From Streptomyces sp. NBC_00234 (lineage in GTDB: Bacteria > Actinomycetota > Actinomycetes > Streptomycetales > Streptomycetaceae), in NCBI RefSeq assembly GCF_036195325.1, contig NZ_CP108101.1, positions 4,402,001 to 4,466,000 of the forward strand: 64,000 nucleotides of DNA, in the 5' to 3' direction. Numbering within the stretch: the first letter of the stretch is position 1; the number at the start of each line of letters is the position of its first letter. The notes beneath the pieces were generated by a model. The model saw only the letters and a program-made list of their open reading frames with translations, did no database searches and was not told where the DNA came from. Position numbers and translations under genes: made by a program. Positions 1-8,224 of the stretch are shown in pieces.

Positions 1-8
1 GGTGGCGA

Positions 9-37
9 ACCGGTCCGGAGGGGTGCGCCGGACCGGT
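9..37 (-). terminator. stem-loop just after pstS
   Basis: Perfect 10-bp arms (ACCGGTCCGG / CCGGACCGGT, 9-18 and 28-37) with a 9-nt loop lie 20 nt past the pstS stop. No U-tract follows. Inference: a processing or attenuating hairpin that leaves pstS mRNA more abundant than the pstCAB genes expected beyond the window edge. Confidence 0.5.
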
Positions 38-57
38 CCGCCAGGTGTTGCCGAGTG

Positions 58-1194
58 TTACGAGAGACCGGCGACGGTCTCGCGGACCTTGGCGTTGATC
101 TCGGTCGGGATCGGCGCGTAGCCGGCCTCGGACAGGACCTTCTGGCCCTCGTCGGAAGCGGTGTAGGTCAGGAAGGACTTGACGGTGGGAAGGGTCTCGG
201 CCTTGTTGCCGGTGTCGCAGACGACCTCGTACGTCACCAGGACCAGCGGGTACGCACCCTCGGCCTTGGTGGTGTAGTCGAGGTCGAGCGCCAGGTCCTT
301 GCCGGTGCCCTTGATCTTGGCGGCGCCGATGGCCTTGGAGGCGTTCTCCGAGGTGGCCTTCACCGGGGCGGCACCGCCGGTGTTGATGTCCACGGTGGAG
401 ATCGACTGGGAGGAGGCGTACGAGAGCTCGAAGTAACCGATCGCGCCGTCGACCTGCTTCACCTGGGCGGCGACACCGGAGGAACCGGACGCGGCCTGGC
501 CACCGGGGGCCGGCCACTTCTTCTCGGCCTCGTACTTCCAGTCACTCGGCGCCGCGGCACCGAGGTACTTGCCGAGGTTCTGGGTGGTGCCGGAGTCCTC
601 GGAGCGGTGGAACGCCTGGATGGCCTTGTCCGGCAGCTTGACGCCCTCGTTGAGCTTGGCGATCGCCTCGTCGTTCCACTTCTTGATCTTGTTGTCGAAG
701 ATCTTGGCGAGCGTGGAGGCGTCCAGCGTGAGGCTGTCGACGCCCTCCAGGTGGAAACCGACGGCGATGGGGCCGCCGACCATCGGGAGGTTGATGCCCT
801 GGCCGGTCTTGCAGATCTTCTTCGAGTCGGTGACCTCTTCGGGCTTCAGCGCCGAGTCGGAACCGGCGAAGCCGACGGTGCCCTGGTTGAAGGCGATGAT
901 GCCTTCGCCGGAGGAGGAGGACTTGTAGTTGATCTCCACGCCGGAACAGGCGGCCATGTAGTCCTTGACCCAGAGGTCCATGGCGTTCTTCTGCGCACTG
1001 GAGCCGGAGGCGAGGAGCTGGCCCTCGGCGCCGTCACACTTGATGTTCGACGCGGCGCTCGTCTTCTCGCCGCTGCCGCCGGTGGTGCCACCGGTGTTGT
1101 CGTCCGAACCGCACGCCGTGAGGACCAGGGCGCCGGAGACGGCGAGGGCACCGAGCGCGGTGGCACGAAGCCGGTTCTTGCGCTGAAGCTTCAC
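58..1194 (-). CDS. pstS: phosphate ABC transporter substrate-binding lipoprotein PstS
   Basis: Extracellular high-affinity phosphate receptor of the Pst importer. The 378-aa protein starts at GTG 1194, which follows a GGAAGG ribosome site; an in-frame start at 1284 would add 30 residues without signal-peptide character. A lipoprotein signal ends in the lipobox LTAC (Cys28), followed by a Gly/Ser/Thr linker and a PBP-like-2 domain containing GSSAQ, SSSGEG and RSEDSGTT phosphate-loop motifs typical of PstS. A PHO box lies about 120 nt upstream, so induction by phosphate starvation through PhoP is likely. pstC, pstA and pstB would be expected beyond the left edge. Confidence 0.96.
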   Translation of the reverse strand: MKLQRKNRLRATALGALAVSGALVLTACGSDDNTGGTTGGSGEKTSAASNIKCDGAEGQLLASGSSAQKNAMDLWVKDYMAACSGVEINYKSSSSGEGIIAFNQGTVGFAGSDSALKPEEVTDSKKICKTGQGINLPMVGGPIAVGFHLEGVDSLTLDASTLAKIFDNKIKKWNDEAIAKLNEGVKLPDKAIQAFHRSEDSGTTQNLGKYLGAAAPSDWKYEAEKKWPAPGGQAASGSSGVAAQVKQVDGAIGYFELSYASSQSISTVDINTGGAAPVKATSENASKAIGAAKIKGTGKDLALDLDYTTKAEGAYPLVLVTYEVVCDTGNKAETLPTVKSFLTYTASDEGQKVLSEAGYAPIPTEINAKVRETVAGLS

Positions 1195-1296
1195 TTTCGG
1201 GTGTTCCTTCCAGGAGCCGCCGTGGTTGTTTCGTTCTACGACGGCGTGCGATGAGGAATGGTGCTGTGGCTTGGCGCCGCGCACCTTGTACGTCCG

Positions 1297-1351
1297 AAAT
1301 TAGGCAGAACAGGTGAAGCGGCCTACGGGGCAGGGTGAACGGAAGGTGAAC
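1297..1351 (-). promoter_or_regulatory. PHO box and -10 of pstS
   Basis: Read on the minus strand, GTTCACC occurs at 1345-1351 and again exactly 11 nt on at 1334-1340. A third copy, CTTCACC, is at 1312-1318, in the same 11-nt phase but skipping one degenerate unit. This is the direct-repeat architecture of Streptomyces PhoP operators. A candidate -10, TAATTT, follows at 1297-1302. Phase, spacing and position before pstS make this a strong call. Confidence 0.88.
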
Positions 1352-1493
1352 CGTGTCGGACGGGCTGGTTCTGGGGGGCCCGGATCTGCCCTCAGGCCCC
1401 CTGGGCCGGGTCCGTGGGTGCCGTTTTGTCCTCAAGCGCCGGACGGGCTGGGTGGTGGTGCCGCGGTCCGTGGTGGCCGGTTCGGGGTGGTCC

Positions 1494-1816
1494 GGGGCCC
1501 CTCCGGAGTGTCTCCTCGGGCAACGAACGTTCGGCGGAGACGTCTGCGTACCCGGGTATCTGTTCGTCACCCTGCGGGGACCCTCCTGCACGGCCCCGGA
1601 CCGGCCGGAGCGTCGCTGCGGGCCGTGCCACCGGGGGTGCGGAGACGGGATCGGTGCCGGGTGGCCGGGATGCCGTGCCACCGGGGTGCAGGTGAACGCG
1701 AGACACGGGTGGGGCCGTGCAGGAGGGTCCCCGCAGGGGCGGGCGTAGGAGCCGGGTTCGTTCGCTCCGTACCCGGGTGCCACGCCCGTCCCGAGGAGAC
1801 ACTCCGGAGGGGCCCC
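1494..1816. repeat. 323-bp intergenic inverted repeat with two 27-bp perfect arms
   Basis: Positions 1494-1520 are the exact reverse complement of 1790-1816, and 1571-1597 of 1711-1737, nested symmetrically around a 113-nt centre. Between the arm pairs the halves share shorter patches such as TACCCGGG. The centre has two near copies of GCCGTGCCACCGGG. Reading frames crossing the region are not convincing genes. It sits between pstS and the NUDIX gene. It could be a MITE-like or composite intergenic repeat, or a strong RNA hairpin; no coding function is seen. Confidence 0.75.
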
Positions 1817-1906
1817 ACCCGACCACCCACCGGTCAGGTGACGACCCGGGCGACCCACCCCGGACACCGCTCAGGCGGACACCCGGGCACCCGCCGGACG
1901 CACCGC

Positions 1907-2326
1907 TCAGACGGTGGACCGGCCGGCCAGGAGCGCGTCCAGTTGGGCGTGGTCGCGGTCGCGGGTCAGGCGGTTGCGGGCCGCCGCGGGGGAGAGCCAG
2001 ACAACGCGGTCCACCTCGTCGTTCGGGATGAACGAACCGCCCGTCGCCTCCGCAGCCCAGTACGCGACCTCCTTCGGCCGGCCGTTCACCTCGTACCGGG
2101 ACGTCGGCAGCCGGGCCCCCGGCGCGCAGTGGTGGCCGGTTTCCTCCAGGACCTCGCGCAACGCACCCGCCAGCGCGGACTCGCCGCGCTTCAGCTTGCC
2201 CTTGGGGAAGGACCAGTCGTCGTACCGGGGCCGGTGCACCAGGCAGATCTCCAGCCCTCCGTCGTACGGAGAGCTGCGCCACAGCACGCAGCCGGCCGCC
2301 AGCACCGGACCGGTCGGCTCGCTCAC
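1907..2326 (-). CDS. NUDIX hydrolase (MutT-like)
   Basis: A 139-aa hydrolase expected to cleave nucleoside diphosphates linked to another moiety. The full Nudix box G-x5-E-x7-RE-x2-EE-x-G is at residues 43-65 (GKLKRGES then REVLEETG), preceded by the usual WSFPKG. The start is GTG 2326, overlapping the stop of the upstream CHAD gene by 4 nt (GTGA), so translational coupling is likely. Its place in a ppk-CHAD-NUDIX set suggests a substrate tied to phosphate or polyphosphate turnover (diadenosine polyphosphate, dinucleotide or inositol-type), but the sequence alone does not fix the substrate. Confidence 0.9.
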   Translation of the reverse strand: MSEPTGPVLAAGCVLWRSSPYDGGLEICLVHRPRYDDWSFPKGKLKRGESALAGALREVLEETGHHCAPGARLPTSRYEVNGRPKEVAYWAAEATGGSFIPNDEVDRVVWLSPAAARNRLTRDRDHAQLDALLAGRSTV

Positions 2327-3330
2327 GGCCCCGTCACGGCCGCCGTGTACGGCCAGGTCTCCCGGAACACGCTGCGCGCCGCCTCCACCTCGTGCCGCTG
2401 GTCGGCGTGGAGCACGCCGAGGGCGTACGCCGTCGCCGGGGCGATCCGCGGTGTCCGGGCCGCCGCCGCGGCGGCAGAGGCCGCCTCCGCCGCGTCCCGG
2501 TGCAGGTCGAGCGCCTTCCCCGCGCCCGCCAGGACCGGATCGGGCGCGCCCCGCACGACCTCGTCGGCGTACCGGTGGAGCCGGAGGAGCAGACGGGCCT
2601 GGTGCCAGGGCGCGTCCTGCGCCTCGTTGTACGGCTCCACCGTCGCGTCGGGCGGCAGGGCCGCCACCGCGCCGAGCAGCCGCTTCTCGGCGCGTTCCGC
2701 CGGGCCGCACAGTGTCTCGGCCGCCGGAGCCGCGGCCGAGGCGGCCAGCGGGACGTCGGAGGCGAGGAGTGCGACGGCGTCGGCGACCGCGTGGAAGCGG
2801 GAGGAGCCGAGTGCCTGGAGGGCCGCGGAGTGGGCGCGCGTCCGGGCGAGGGTCAGCTGCCGTTCGAGGAGCGCCCCGGCCCGTGCGGCACCGACGCCGA
2901 GCGCGGCGCGCTCCTTGTCGGAGGCGGCTTCGGGGCTCGGGTCGGCGGTACGGGCAGCCGGCAGTGAGGTCCCCGACAGTGCGTGCAGCGCTTCGAGGAG
3001 GCGGGTCAGCCGGGTGGCGTACGCGTGCTCACGGGCCAGCGTGCCGGAGAGCCAGGCCAGTTCCGTACGGAGCTGGTCGGCCCAGCTCGCGTCGAGCACC
3101 CCCCGGAACGTGTGCAGCGAACCGCCGATCCGGCGGGCCGAGCGGCGCAGCGCGCCGGCCGCCTCGTCCGCGCCGCGGGTGCCGCCGTCGGTCGGCGCGC
3201 TGTGCTCGCGGTGGAGCCGCAGGCTGCGCAGGAAGTCTCCGGCCTGCGTCTGGAGATACGGGCCGAGGACCCCTCCGGCGGAGAGTTCCGCGGTCTCCCG
3301 CGTCGTCGTCTGATGATCAGGGCGTCGCAC
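2323..3330 (-). CDS. CHAD domain protein
   Basis: CHAD domains are alpha-helical bundles rich in conserved His and Arg that bind polyphosphate. This protein (335 aa) has the expected helical repeats with RR and H patches (RRSARRIGG, RLLRLHRYADEV). The GTG start at 3330 is chosen because GGAGG lies 7 nt before it; a TTG at 3351 is also in frame. The gene overlaps ppk by 14 nt and the NUDIX gene by 4 nt. Direct coupling to polyphosphate kinase supports a role in binding or tethering polyphosphate. No CYTH catalytic domain is present. Confidence 0.88.
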   Translation of the reverse strand: MRRPDHQTTTRETAELSAGGVLGPYLQTQAGDFLRSLRLHREHSAPTDGGTRGADEAAGALRRSARRIGGSLHTFRGVLDASWADQLRTELAWLSGTLAREHAYATRLTRLLEALHALSGTSLPAARTADPSPEAASDKERAALGVGAARAGALLERQLTLARTRAHSAALQALGSSRFHAVADAVALLASDVPLAASAAAPAAETLCGPAERAEKRLLGAVAALPPDATVEPYNEAQDAPWHQARLLLRLHRYADEVVRGAPDPVLAGAGKALDLHRDAAEAASAAAAAARTPRIAPATAYALGVLHADQRHEVEAARSVFRETWPYTAAVTGP

Positions 3331-5569
3331 GCCGGCGCCTCCGGGCGTCAATGAGCATCTCTTGTACGTGTCGCAGCGGCTGTCCGTCCCCGTCGGTGGC
3401 GTGTCGAGTCCAGTTCCCGTCGGGACCGAGGTGCCAGGAGGAGGTGGTGTCGGCCATGCCTGTTTCCAGGAGCCGGCTGAGGGCCGCGCGGTGGGCGGGG
3501 TCGGTGACCCGGACCAGTGCTTCGATCCGGCGGTCGAGGTTGCGGTGCATCATGTCGGCGCTGCCGAACCACACCTCGGGCTCGCCGCCGTTGCCGAAGG
3601 AGAAGACCCGCGAGTGTTCCAGGAAGCGGCCCAGTATCGAGCGGACCCGGATGTTCTCGGAGAGGCCGGTGACGCCGGGGCGTATCGCGCAGATGCCGCG
3701 TACCCAGATGTCGACGGGTACGCCCGCCTGCGCGGCCCGATAGCAGGCGTCGATGATCGCTTCGTCGACCATCGAGTTGACCTTGAAGCGGACGTACGCG
3801 GGGCGGCCGGCGCGGTGGTGGGAGATCTCCTTGTTTATGCGCGCGACCAGCCCGTCGCGCAGGGACTTCGGAGCGACCAGCAGCCGTCGGTACGTCTCGC
3901 GGCGCGAGTAGCCGGAGAGCCGGTTGAAGAGGTCCGAGAGGTCGGCGCCGACCTGCGGGTCCGCGGTGAGCAGGCCGAGGTCCTCGTAGAGCCGGGCGGT
4001 CTTGGGGTGGTAGTTGCCCGTGCCGACGTGCGAGTAGCGCCGCAGGGTGTCGCCCTCCTGGCGGACGACGAGCGACAGCTTGCAGTGGGTCTTCAGGCCG
4101 ACGAGGCCGTAGACGACGTGGCAGCCGGCCTCCTCCAGCTTGCGGGCCCACTTGATGTTGGCCTGCTCGTCGAAGCGGGCCTTGATCTCGACGAGGACGA
4201 GGACCTGCTTGCCGGACTCGGCGGCGTCGATCAGGGCGTCCACTATCGGGGAGTCGCCGGAGGTGCGGTACAGCGTCTGCTTGATCGCGAGGACGTCCGG
4301 GTCGCCCGCCGCCTGCTCCAGGAACGCCTGGACGGAGGTGGAGAACGAGTCGTACGGGTGGTGCAGCAGGACGTCCCGTTCGCGCAGCGCGGCGAAGATG
4401 TCGGGCGCGGAGGCGGACTCGACCTCGGCCAGGTCCCGGTGGGTGCCCGCGATGAACTTGGGGTACTTCAGCTCCGGCCGGTCCAGCGACGCAATGCCGA
4501 AGAGGCCGGTGAGGTCGAGCGGTCCCGGCAGCGGGTAGAGCTCGGTCTCGGAGATCTTCAGCTCGCGTACCAGCAGGTCCAGCACGTACGGGTCGATGGA
4601 CTCCTCGACCTCCAGCCGAACCGGCGGGCCGAAGCGGCGCCGCATGAGCTCCTTCTCCAGGGCCTGGAGAAGGTTCTCGGCGTCGTCCTCCTCGACCTCC
4701 AGGTCCTCGTTCCTGGTGACCCGGAACATGTGGTGGGCGAGGACTTCCATGCCGGGGAAGAGCTCTTCCAGGTGGGCCGCGATGACGTCCTCGATGGGGA
4801 CGTACCGCTGCGGCGACGCCTCCAGGAACCGGGTCAGCAGCGGCGGCACCTTCACCCGGGCGAAGTGGCGGTGGCCGCTTACGGGGTTGCGCACGACGAC
4901 GGCGAGGTTGAGCGAGAGCCCCGAGATGTACGGGAAGGGGTGCGCCGGGTCGACGGCCAGCGGCGTGAGCACCGGGAAGACCCGCTGCCGGAAGAAGGTG
5001 AACAGGCGCGCCTGTTCCTTCTCGGTCAGCTCGGGCCAGCGGATCAGCTGGATGCCCTCGTCGGAGAGGGCGGGGGCGATGTCCTGCTGGTAGCAGGCGG
5101 CGTGCCGGGCCATGAGTTCGCGGGAGCGGGTCCAGATGAGGTCGAGGACCTCGCGCGGCTGGAGCCCGGACGCGGAGCGGGTGGCGACCCCGGTGGCGAT
5201 ACGGCGCTTCAGCCCGGCGACGCGGACCATGAAGAACTCGTCCAGGTTCGACGCGAAGATTGCGAGGAAATTAGCCCGTTCGAGGAGAGGGGTCGCCGGG
5301 TCCTCGGCCAGTTCGAGGACGCGTTCGTTGAACGCGAGCCAGCTGCGCTCCCGGTCCAGGAAGCGTCCCTGGGGCAGTTCGTCGCCGTCGCGGTCGGGTT
5401 CGTACGCATCCGCGTCGGCGTCGAGGTCGGGGTCCAGATCTGCGGCTGTGGAGAATCCGACGCCGTGGGAGGCCGAATCGGCGACGGCGCGGGGCCGGTG
5501 CGCGGCGAGCGAGCCGACCGACGGCTGGGTGGGCTGGACCGGGACCTCGGAGCTGGGCTGCTGGCTCAT
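3317..5569 (-). CDS. ppk: polyphosphate kinase 1
   Basis: PPK1 reversibly transfers the gamma phosphate of ATP to polyphosphate. The protein is 750 aa from ATG 5569, near family length (an upstream in-frame extension to 5737 is possible but low-complexity). Order: variable N-tail, N domain (RFLDRERSWLAFNERVLELA), head domain, then two phospholipase-D-like C domains. The autophosphorylated His lies in GLKTHCK and the second conserved His in SHVGTGNYHPKTARLY. It is the first gene of the overlapping ppk-CHAD-NUDIX unit. PhoP control of ppk is known in S. lividans; only a degenerate PHO-like run (GTCATGT, GTTACCA, ATTCAGA) is visible near 5715-5740. Confidence 0.95.
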   Translation of the reverse strand: MSQQPSSEVPVQPTQPSVGSLAAHRPRAVADSASHGVGFSTAADLDPDLDADADAYEPDRDGDELPQGRFLDRERSWLAFNERVLELAEDPATPLLERANFLAIFASNLDEFFMVRVAGLKRRIATGVATRSASGLQPREVLDLIWTRSRELMARHAACYQQDIAPALSDEGIQLIRWPELTEKEQARLFTFFRQRVFPVLTPLAVDPAHPFPYISGLSLNLAVVVRNPVSGHRHFARVKVPPLLTRFLEASPQRYVPIEDVIAAHLEELFPGMEVLAHHMFRVTRNEDLEVEEDDAENLLQALEKELMRRRFGPPVRLEVEESIDPYVLDLLVRELKISETELYPLPGPLDLTGLFGIASLDRPELKYPKFIAGTHRDLAEVESASAPDIFAALRERDVLLHHPYDSFSTSVQAFLEQAAGDPDVLAIKQTLYRTSGDSPIVDALIDAAESGKQVLVLVEIKARFDEQANIKWARKLEEAGCHVVYGLVGLKTHCKLSLVVRQEGDTLRRYSHVGTGNYHPKTARLYEDLGLLTADPQVGADLSDLFNRLSGYSRRETYRRLLVAPKSLRDGLVARINKEISHHRAGRPAYVRFKVNSMVDEAIIDACYRAAQAGVPVDIWVRGICAIRPGVTGLSENIRVRSILGRFLEHSRVFSFGNGGEPEVWFGSADMMHRNLDRRIEALVRVTDPAHRAALSRLLETGMADTTSSWHLGPDGNWTRHATDGDGQPLRHVQEMLIDARRRRRATP

Positions 5570-5848
5570 GGACCTATTGTTCCGCGTGGACGGCTCCTGA
5601 GGCGCGTCGGAGCCGGGAAAGATCGCGGAAGGTCCGGTGGACCCACGAGGTCTGCCGTTGCGGGGGGTGGGCACAGCTGGCTGCATCCCGTGAGGGTCGC
5701 AAGCGCGTCTGAATGGCTGGTAACGGCGACATGACATGCAGGCTGCGGTGTGCGGGCCCGGTGGGGCGCGGAGCGTGCACCGTACCCCCCGCCCCGGCCG
5801 GGCTCCCCCCTCGGAGTCCGGACAGGGCGGGTGGGTGGATGGTCCGGA

Positions 5849-6823
5849 TCAGCTGTGCAGGCGGCGCAGCGCCCGGAAGGCAAGGGCTACGGCCAGCGCG
5901 GCGAGGGCCAGCACGATGCCGGTCTCGACCAACTGGAGAGGCCAGAAGTGCGAGGCGGGGTGGTAGTCGACGTACCGGTGCGTGGCGTCGTAGTCGGCCA
6001 GGCACCCCTTGTAATCGGTCTGCACCCTCACGCAGATGTCGCTGGGCAGCCGCTCGCCCGCGGAGTTCACATAGCCCTGATCGACGATTGCCGCGTCGAT
6101 GGGGAAGCGGTATCGACCGTCCAGGAGGTGCGTATCCGTCCGGACGGGCCAGAGGCTGTTGCGTACGGTGTTCAGGATCTGTACCACCAGACCCACGGCG
6201 AGCACGGTCACCGACATGGCGACGACGGTGCGCCGAACCAGCAGCCCGGCCAGTGCGCCGAGGGCGAGCCCGAAGAGGGCGTACCCGACAGGGACGGCAC
6301 CGATCGCGCCGTAGACGACCCGGTCGGACCAGCGGTTCTCGTAGACCGGGCTGTCGTTGGTCGACCAGAACCAGGCGAAGGCGGCGGACAGCACAGTGGT
6401 GGCGATCAGCGTCAGCACGGCGGGCACGGCGAGTTTGGCGGCCAGCCAGCGGGCGGGCGACACGGACTGGGACCAGGCCAGCTTGTTCGTGCCGCTCTCC
6501 AGTTCACGGGCGATCATCGGGCCCGCCATGAACGCTCCGACGGCGGCGGGCAGGACGAGCATCAGCAGTCCGCCCCAGCCCTGGACGTCCTGCACCTGCG
6601 CCTGGCTGTTCAGGAAGCCGCGGACCGTACCGCCGCACCGGAACACGGTGTTGTCGGTCGAACAGCCCGACACGGCGAATCCGTCGGCGACCCGGTCCGC
6701 CCACAGCGACACACCCACCAGGACGGCGATCGTCAGCGGTACGAGCGCGGTGAGGGCCTTGAACGCCCGCCGGTGCTGGCGTACGACGACGCGGGCGGGC
6801 CCGCTCGGTACGAGGGTTCTCAT
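5849..6823 (-). CDS. ABC-2 type transporter permease
   Basis: A 324-aa integral membrane protein. Hydrophobic segments near residues 25-45, 85-105, 135-155, 175-200, 205-225 and 298-318 give about six helices, with a large extracytoplasmic loop (SGCSTDN...FRCGG) carrying two Cys between the first and second and another before the last. Its ATG overlaps the ATPase stop (ATGA at 6820-6823), so the two are cotranslated. It forms the membrane half of the exporter controlled by the adjacent YtrA-type repressor; such systems often respond to cell-envelope antibiotics. The substrate cannot be read from the sequence. Confidence 0.88.
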   Translation of the reverse strand: MRTLVPSGPARVVVRQHRRAFKALTALVPLTIAVLVGVSLWADRVADGFAVSGCSTDNTVFRCGGTVRGFLNSQAQVQDVQGWGGLLMLVLPAAVGAFMAGPMIARELESGTNKLAWSQSVSPARWLAAKLAVPAVLTLIATTVLSAAFAWFWSTNDSPVYENRWSDRVVYGAIGAVPVGYALFGLALGALAGLLVRRTVVAMSVTVLAVGLVVQILNTVRNSLWPVRTDTHLLDGRYRFPIDAAIVDQGYVNSAGERLPSDICVRVQTDYKGCLADYDATHRYVDYHPASHFWPLQLVETGIVLALAALAVALAFRALRRLHS

Positions 6824-7725
6824 GCGGACGCCACCGCCTCACGGCTCTCGTGGCGCGCGCTCGGCGTGAGCAGTGCCGGGGCGTCCGGCGAGCGGAGGTG
6901 GGCCAGGAGTAGTTCCTCCAGGGATGGCTCCGTCACGTCCCAGGCGGTGCCGTCCACCGGGCCCTCCTTCCTTACGAGTGCGGTGAGCTGACGGCCCGTC
7001 GTGCGGGACTCGACAACGGTGTGCGGGGCGAGATCGCGGGCCTGTCCGGTCAGGAGGGCGTGGGCGGCGACGATGTCGTCGGTCTCCCCGCCGAGGCGGA
7101 CCCGTCCGCCGTCGACCAGGAGGACGTAGTCGCAGGCGCCCTCCAGCTCGGTGAGGATGTGCGAGGACATCACGATGGTGGTGGAGTGCTCGGCGGCCTC
7201 CGCCATCAGGACGCCCATCAGCTGGTGGCGGGCGAGCGGGTCGAGGTCGGCCATCGGCTCGTCCAGCAGCATCAGCGTGGGCCGCTTGCCCAGCGCCAGC
7301 GCGAGGGCGAGCCGGGTGCGCTGGCCGCCGGAGAGGGAGCGCACCTTCGCGTCCTGCGGGAGGGACGCGGCGATCCGGTCGGCCGTGGCGCGGTCCCAGC
7401 TCGCCGGGTTGAGCTCCCGGCCCGCCCAGAGCGTGTCGGCCACGGTGAGCTGCGGGTACAGGGGCTTGTCCTGGGACACGTACGCGATGCGCTCGCGGGT
7501 GCTGCCCGGGGTGCCGGAACCGAGGACCCGGACCGATCCCTCGGTCGGCCGGAGGAGGCCGGCCGCCAGGGCGAGCAGGGTGGACTTCCCCGCGCCGTTG
7601 GGGCCGACGAGGGCACAGACCCGTCCGGCGGGCAGCCGGAACGAACAGTCGCGCAGCGCCCACCCGCCCGCCCCGCGGCCGTACTTCATACCGAGGCCGA
7701 TCGCCTCGATCGCGGCGCCTGTCAT
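6820..7725 (-). CDS. ABC transporter ATP-binding protein
   Basis: A 301-aa nucleotide-binding subunit. Walker A is GPNGAGKST (about residues 39-47), the Q-loop is in YVSQDK, the signature is LSGGQ, Walker B is LMLLDEP and the switch His is in SSHIL. A C-terminal tail of about 90 residues follows the core domain, as in drug-export ATPases. The ATG overlaps the stop of the GntR gene by 4 nt and its own stop overlaps the permease start by 4 nt, giving a three-gene regulator-ATPase-permease operon. Confidence 0.93.
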   Translation of the reverse strand: MTGAAIEAIGLGMKYGRGAGGWALRDCSFRLPAGRVCALVGPNGAGKSTLLALAAGLLRPTEGSVRVLGSGTPGSTRERIAYVSQDKPLYPQLTVADTLWAGRELNPASWDRATADRIAASLPQDAKVRSLSGGQRTRLALALALGKRPTLMLLDEPMADLDPLARHQLMGVLMAEAAEHSTTIVMSSHILTELEGACDYVLLVDGGRVRLGGETDDIVAAHALLTGQARDLAPHTVVESRTTGRQLTALVRKEGPVDGTAWDVTEPSLEELLLAHLRSPDAPALLTPSARHESREAVASA

Positions 7726-8132
7726 TGGTCGTCGTCCCCCTTGAATGTGCTGTCCAGTACGGCGGTGAAGAGCGCGCTCACGTCGTCCTTGTCCAGTCCT
7801 GCGGTGCGGGCCCGGCGGGCCCAGTCGGCGAGCTCGGAGCGCAGCGGCGCGTCCGCGGCGGCTGCGGCGCTGCCGAGCGTGCGCCGTACGAAGGTGCCGA
7901 GCCCGCGGCGTGCCTCGACGAGGCCCTCGCGTTCGAGTTCGCGGTACGCCTTGAGCACGGTGTTGGGATTGATGGCCGTGGCCTCCACCACCTCGCGTGC
8001 GGTGGGAAGGCGGTCGCCCGGTTCCAGCACGCCGAGGCGCAGGGCCTGTTTGGTCTGCTGGACGATCTGGAGGTACGTGGCGATGCCGCTGCGCCGGTCG
8101 ATGCGGAACTCGACCGCTGCGGACTCTGCCAT
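7722..8132 (-). CDS. GntR-family (YtrA subfamily) transcriptional regulator
   Basis: A 136-aa regulator: winged helix-turn-helix near residues 10-75 (PTAREVVEATAINPNTVLKAYRELE spans the recognition region) followed by only a short dimerisation tail, as is usual for YtrA regulators placed before ABC exporters. ATG 8132 is preferred because AAAGGG lies 8 nt before it; GTG codons at 8138 and 8141 are alternatives. A perfect palindrome (8138-8171) covers the ribosome site and start region, so autorepression of the whole operon is the obvious model. Confidence 0.9.
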   Translation of the reverse strand: MAESAAVEFRIDRRSGIATYLQIVQQTKQALRLGVLEPGDRLPTAREVVEATAINPNTVLKAYRELEREGLVEARRGLGTFVRRTLGSAAAAADAPLRSELADWARRARTAGLDKDDVSALFTAVLDSTFKGDDDQ

Positions 8133-8137
8133 GTTCA

Positions 8138-8171
8138 CCACCCTTTCACTAATTGAGTAGTGAAAGGGTGG
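8138..8171 (-). promoter_or_regulatory. operator of the GntR/YtrA-ABC operon
   Basis: Perfect inverted repeat with 14-bp arms: CCACCCTTTCACTA (8138-8151) and TAGTGAAAGGGTGG (8158-8171), 6-nt spacer. It lies immediately before the regulator start codon and includes its Shine-Dalgarno sequence. It could act as the repressor operator and, once transcribed, as an RNA hairpin hiding the ribosome site. Confidence 0.85.
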
Positions 8172-8224
8172 CGTAAGGAAGGGGCGGCGTCAAGAGGCGC
8201 CGCCCCCGGGGGTGTTGCCGCTGT

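Noticed and set aside
55..1254. Long plus-strand open frame opposite pstS, and similar long antisense frames opposite ppk, the 5'-nucleotidase, mshA and others
   Set aside because: Typical high-GC shadow frames; the opposite strand encodes clear family proteins and the shadows have no ribosome sites or motifs.
1313..3313. Very long Arg/Ser/Ala-rich frame crossing the inverted repeat and antisense to the CHAD gene
   Set aside because: Composition and antisense position show it is a GC artefact; NUDIX and CHAD motifs lie on the other strand.
5705..5745. PHO box upstream of ppk
   Set aside because: Only a degenerate GTCATGT/GTTACCA/ATTCAGA series with imperfect 10-11-nt spacing; far weaker than the pstS site, so kept out of the feature list.
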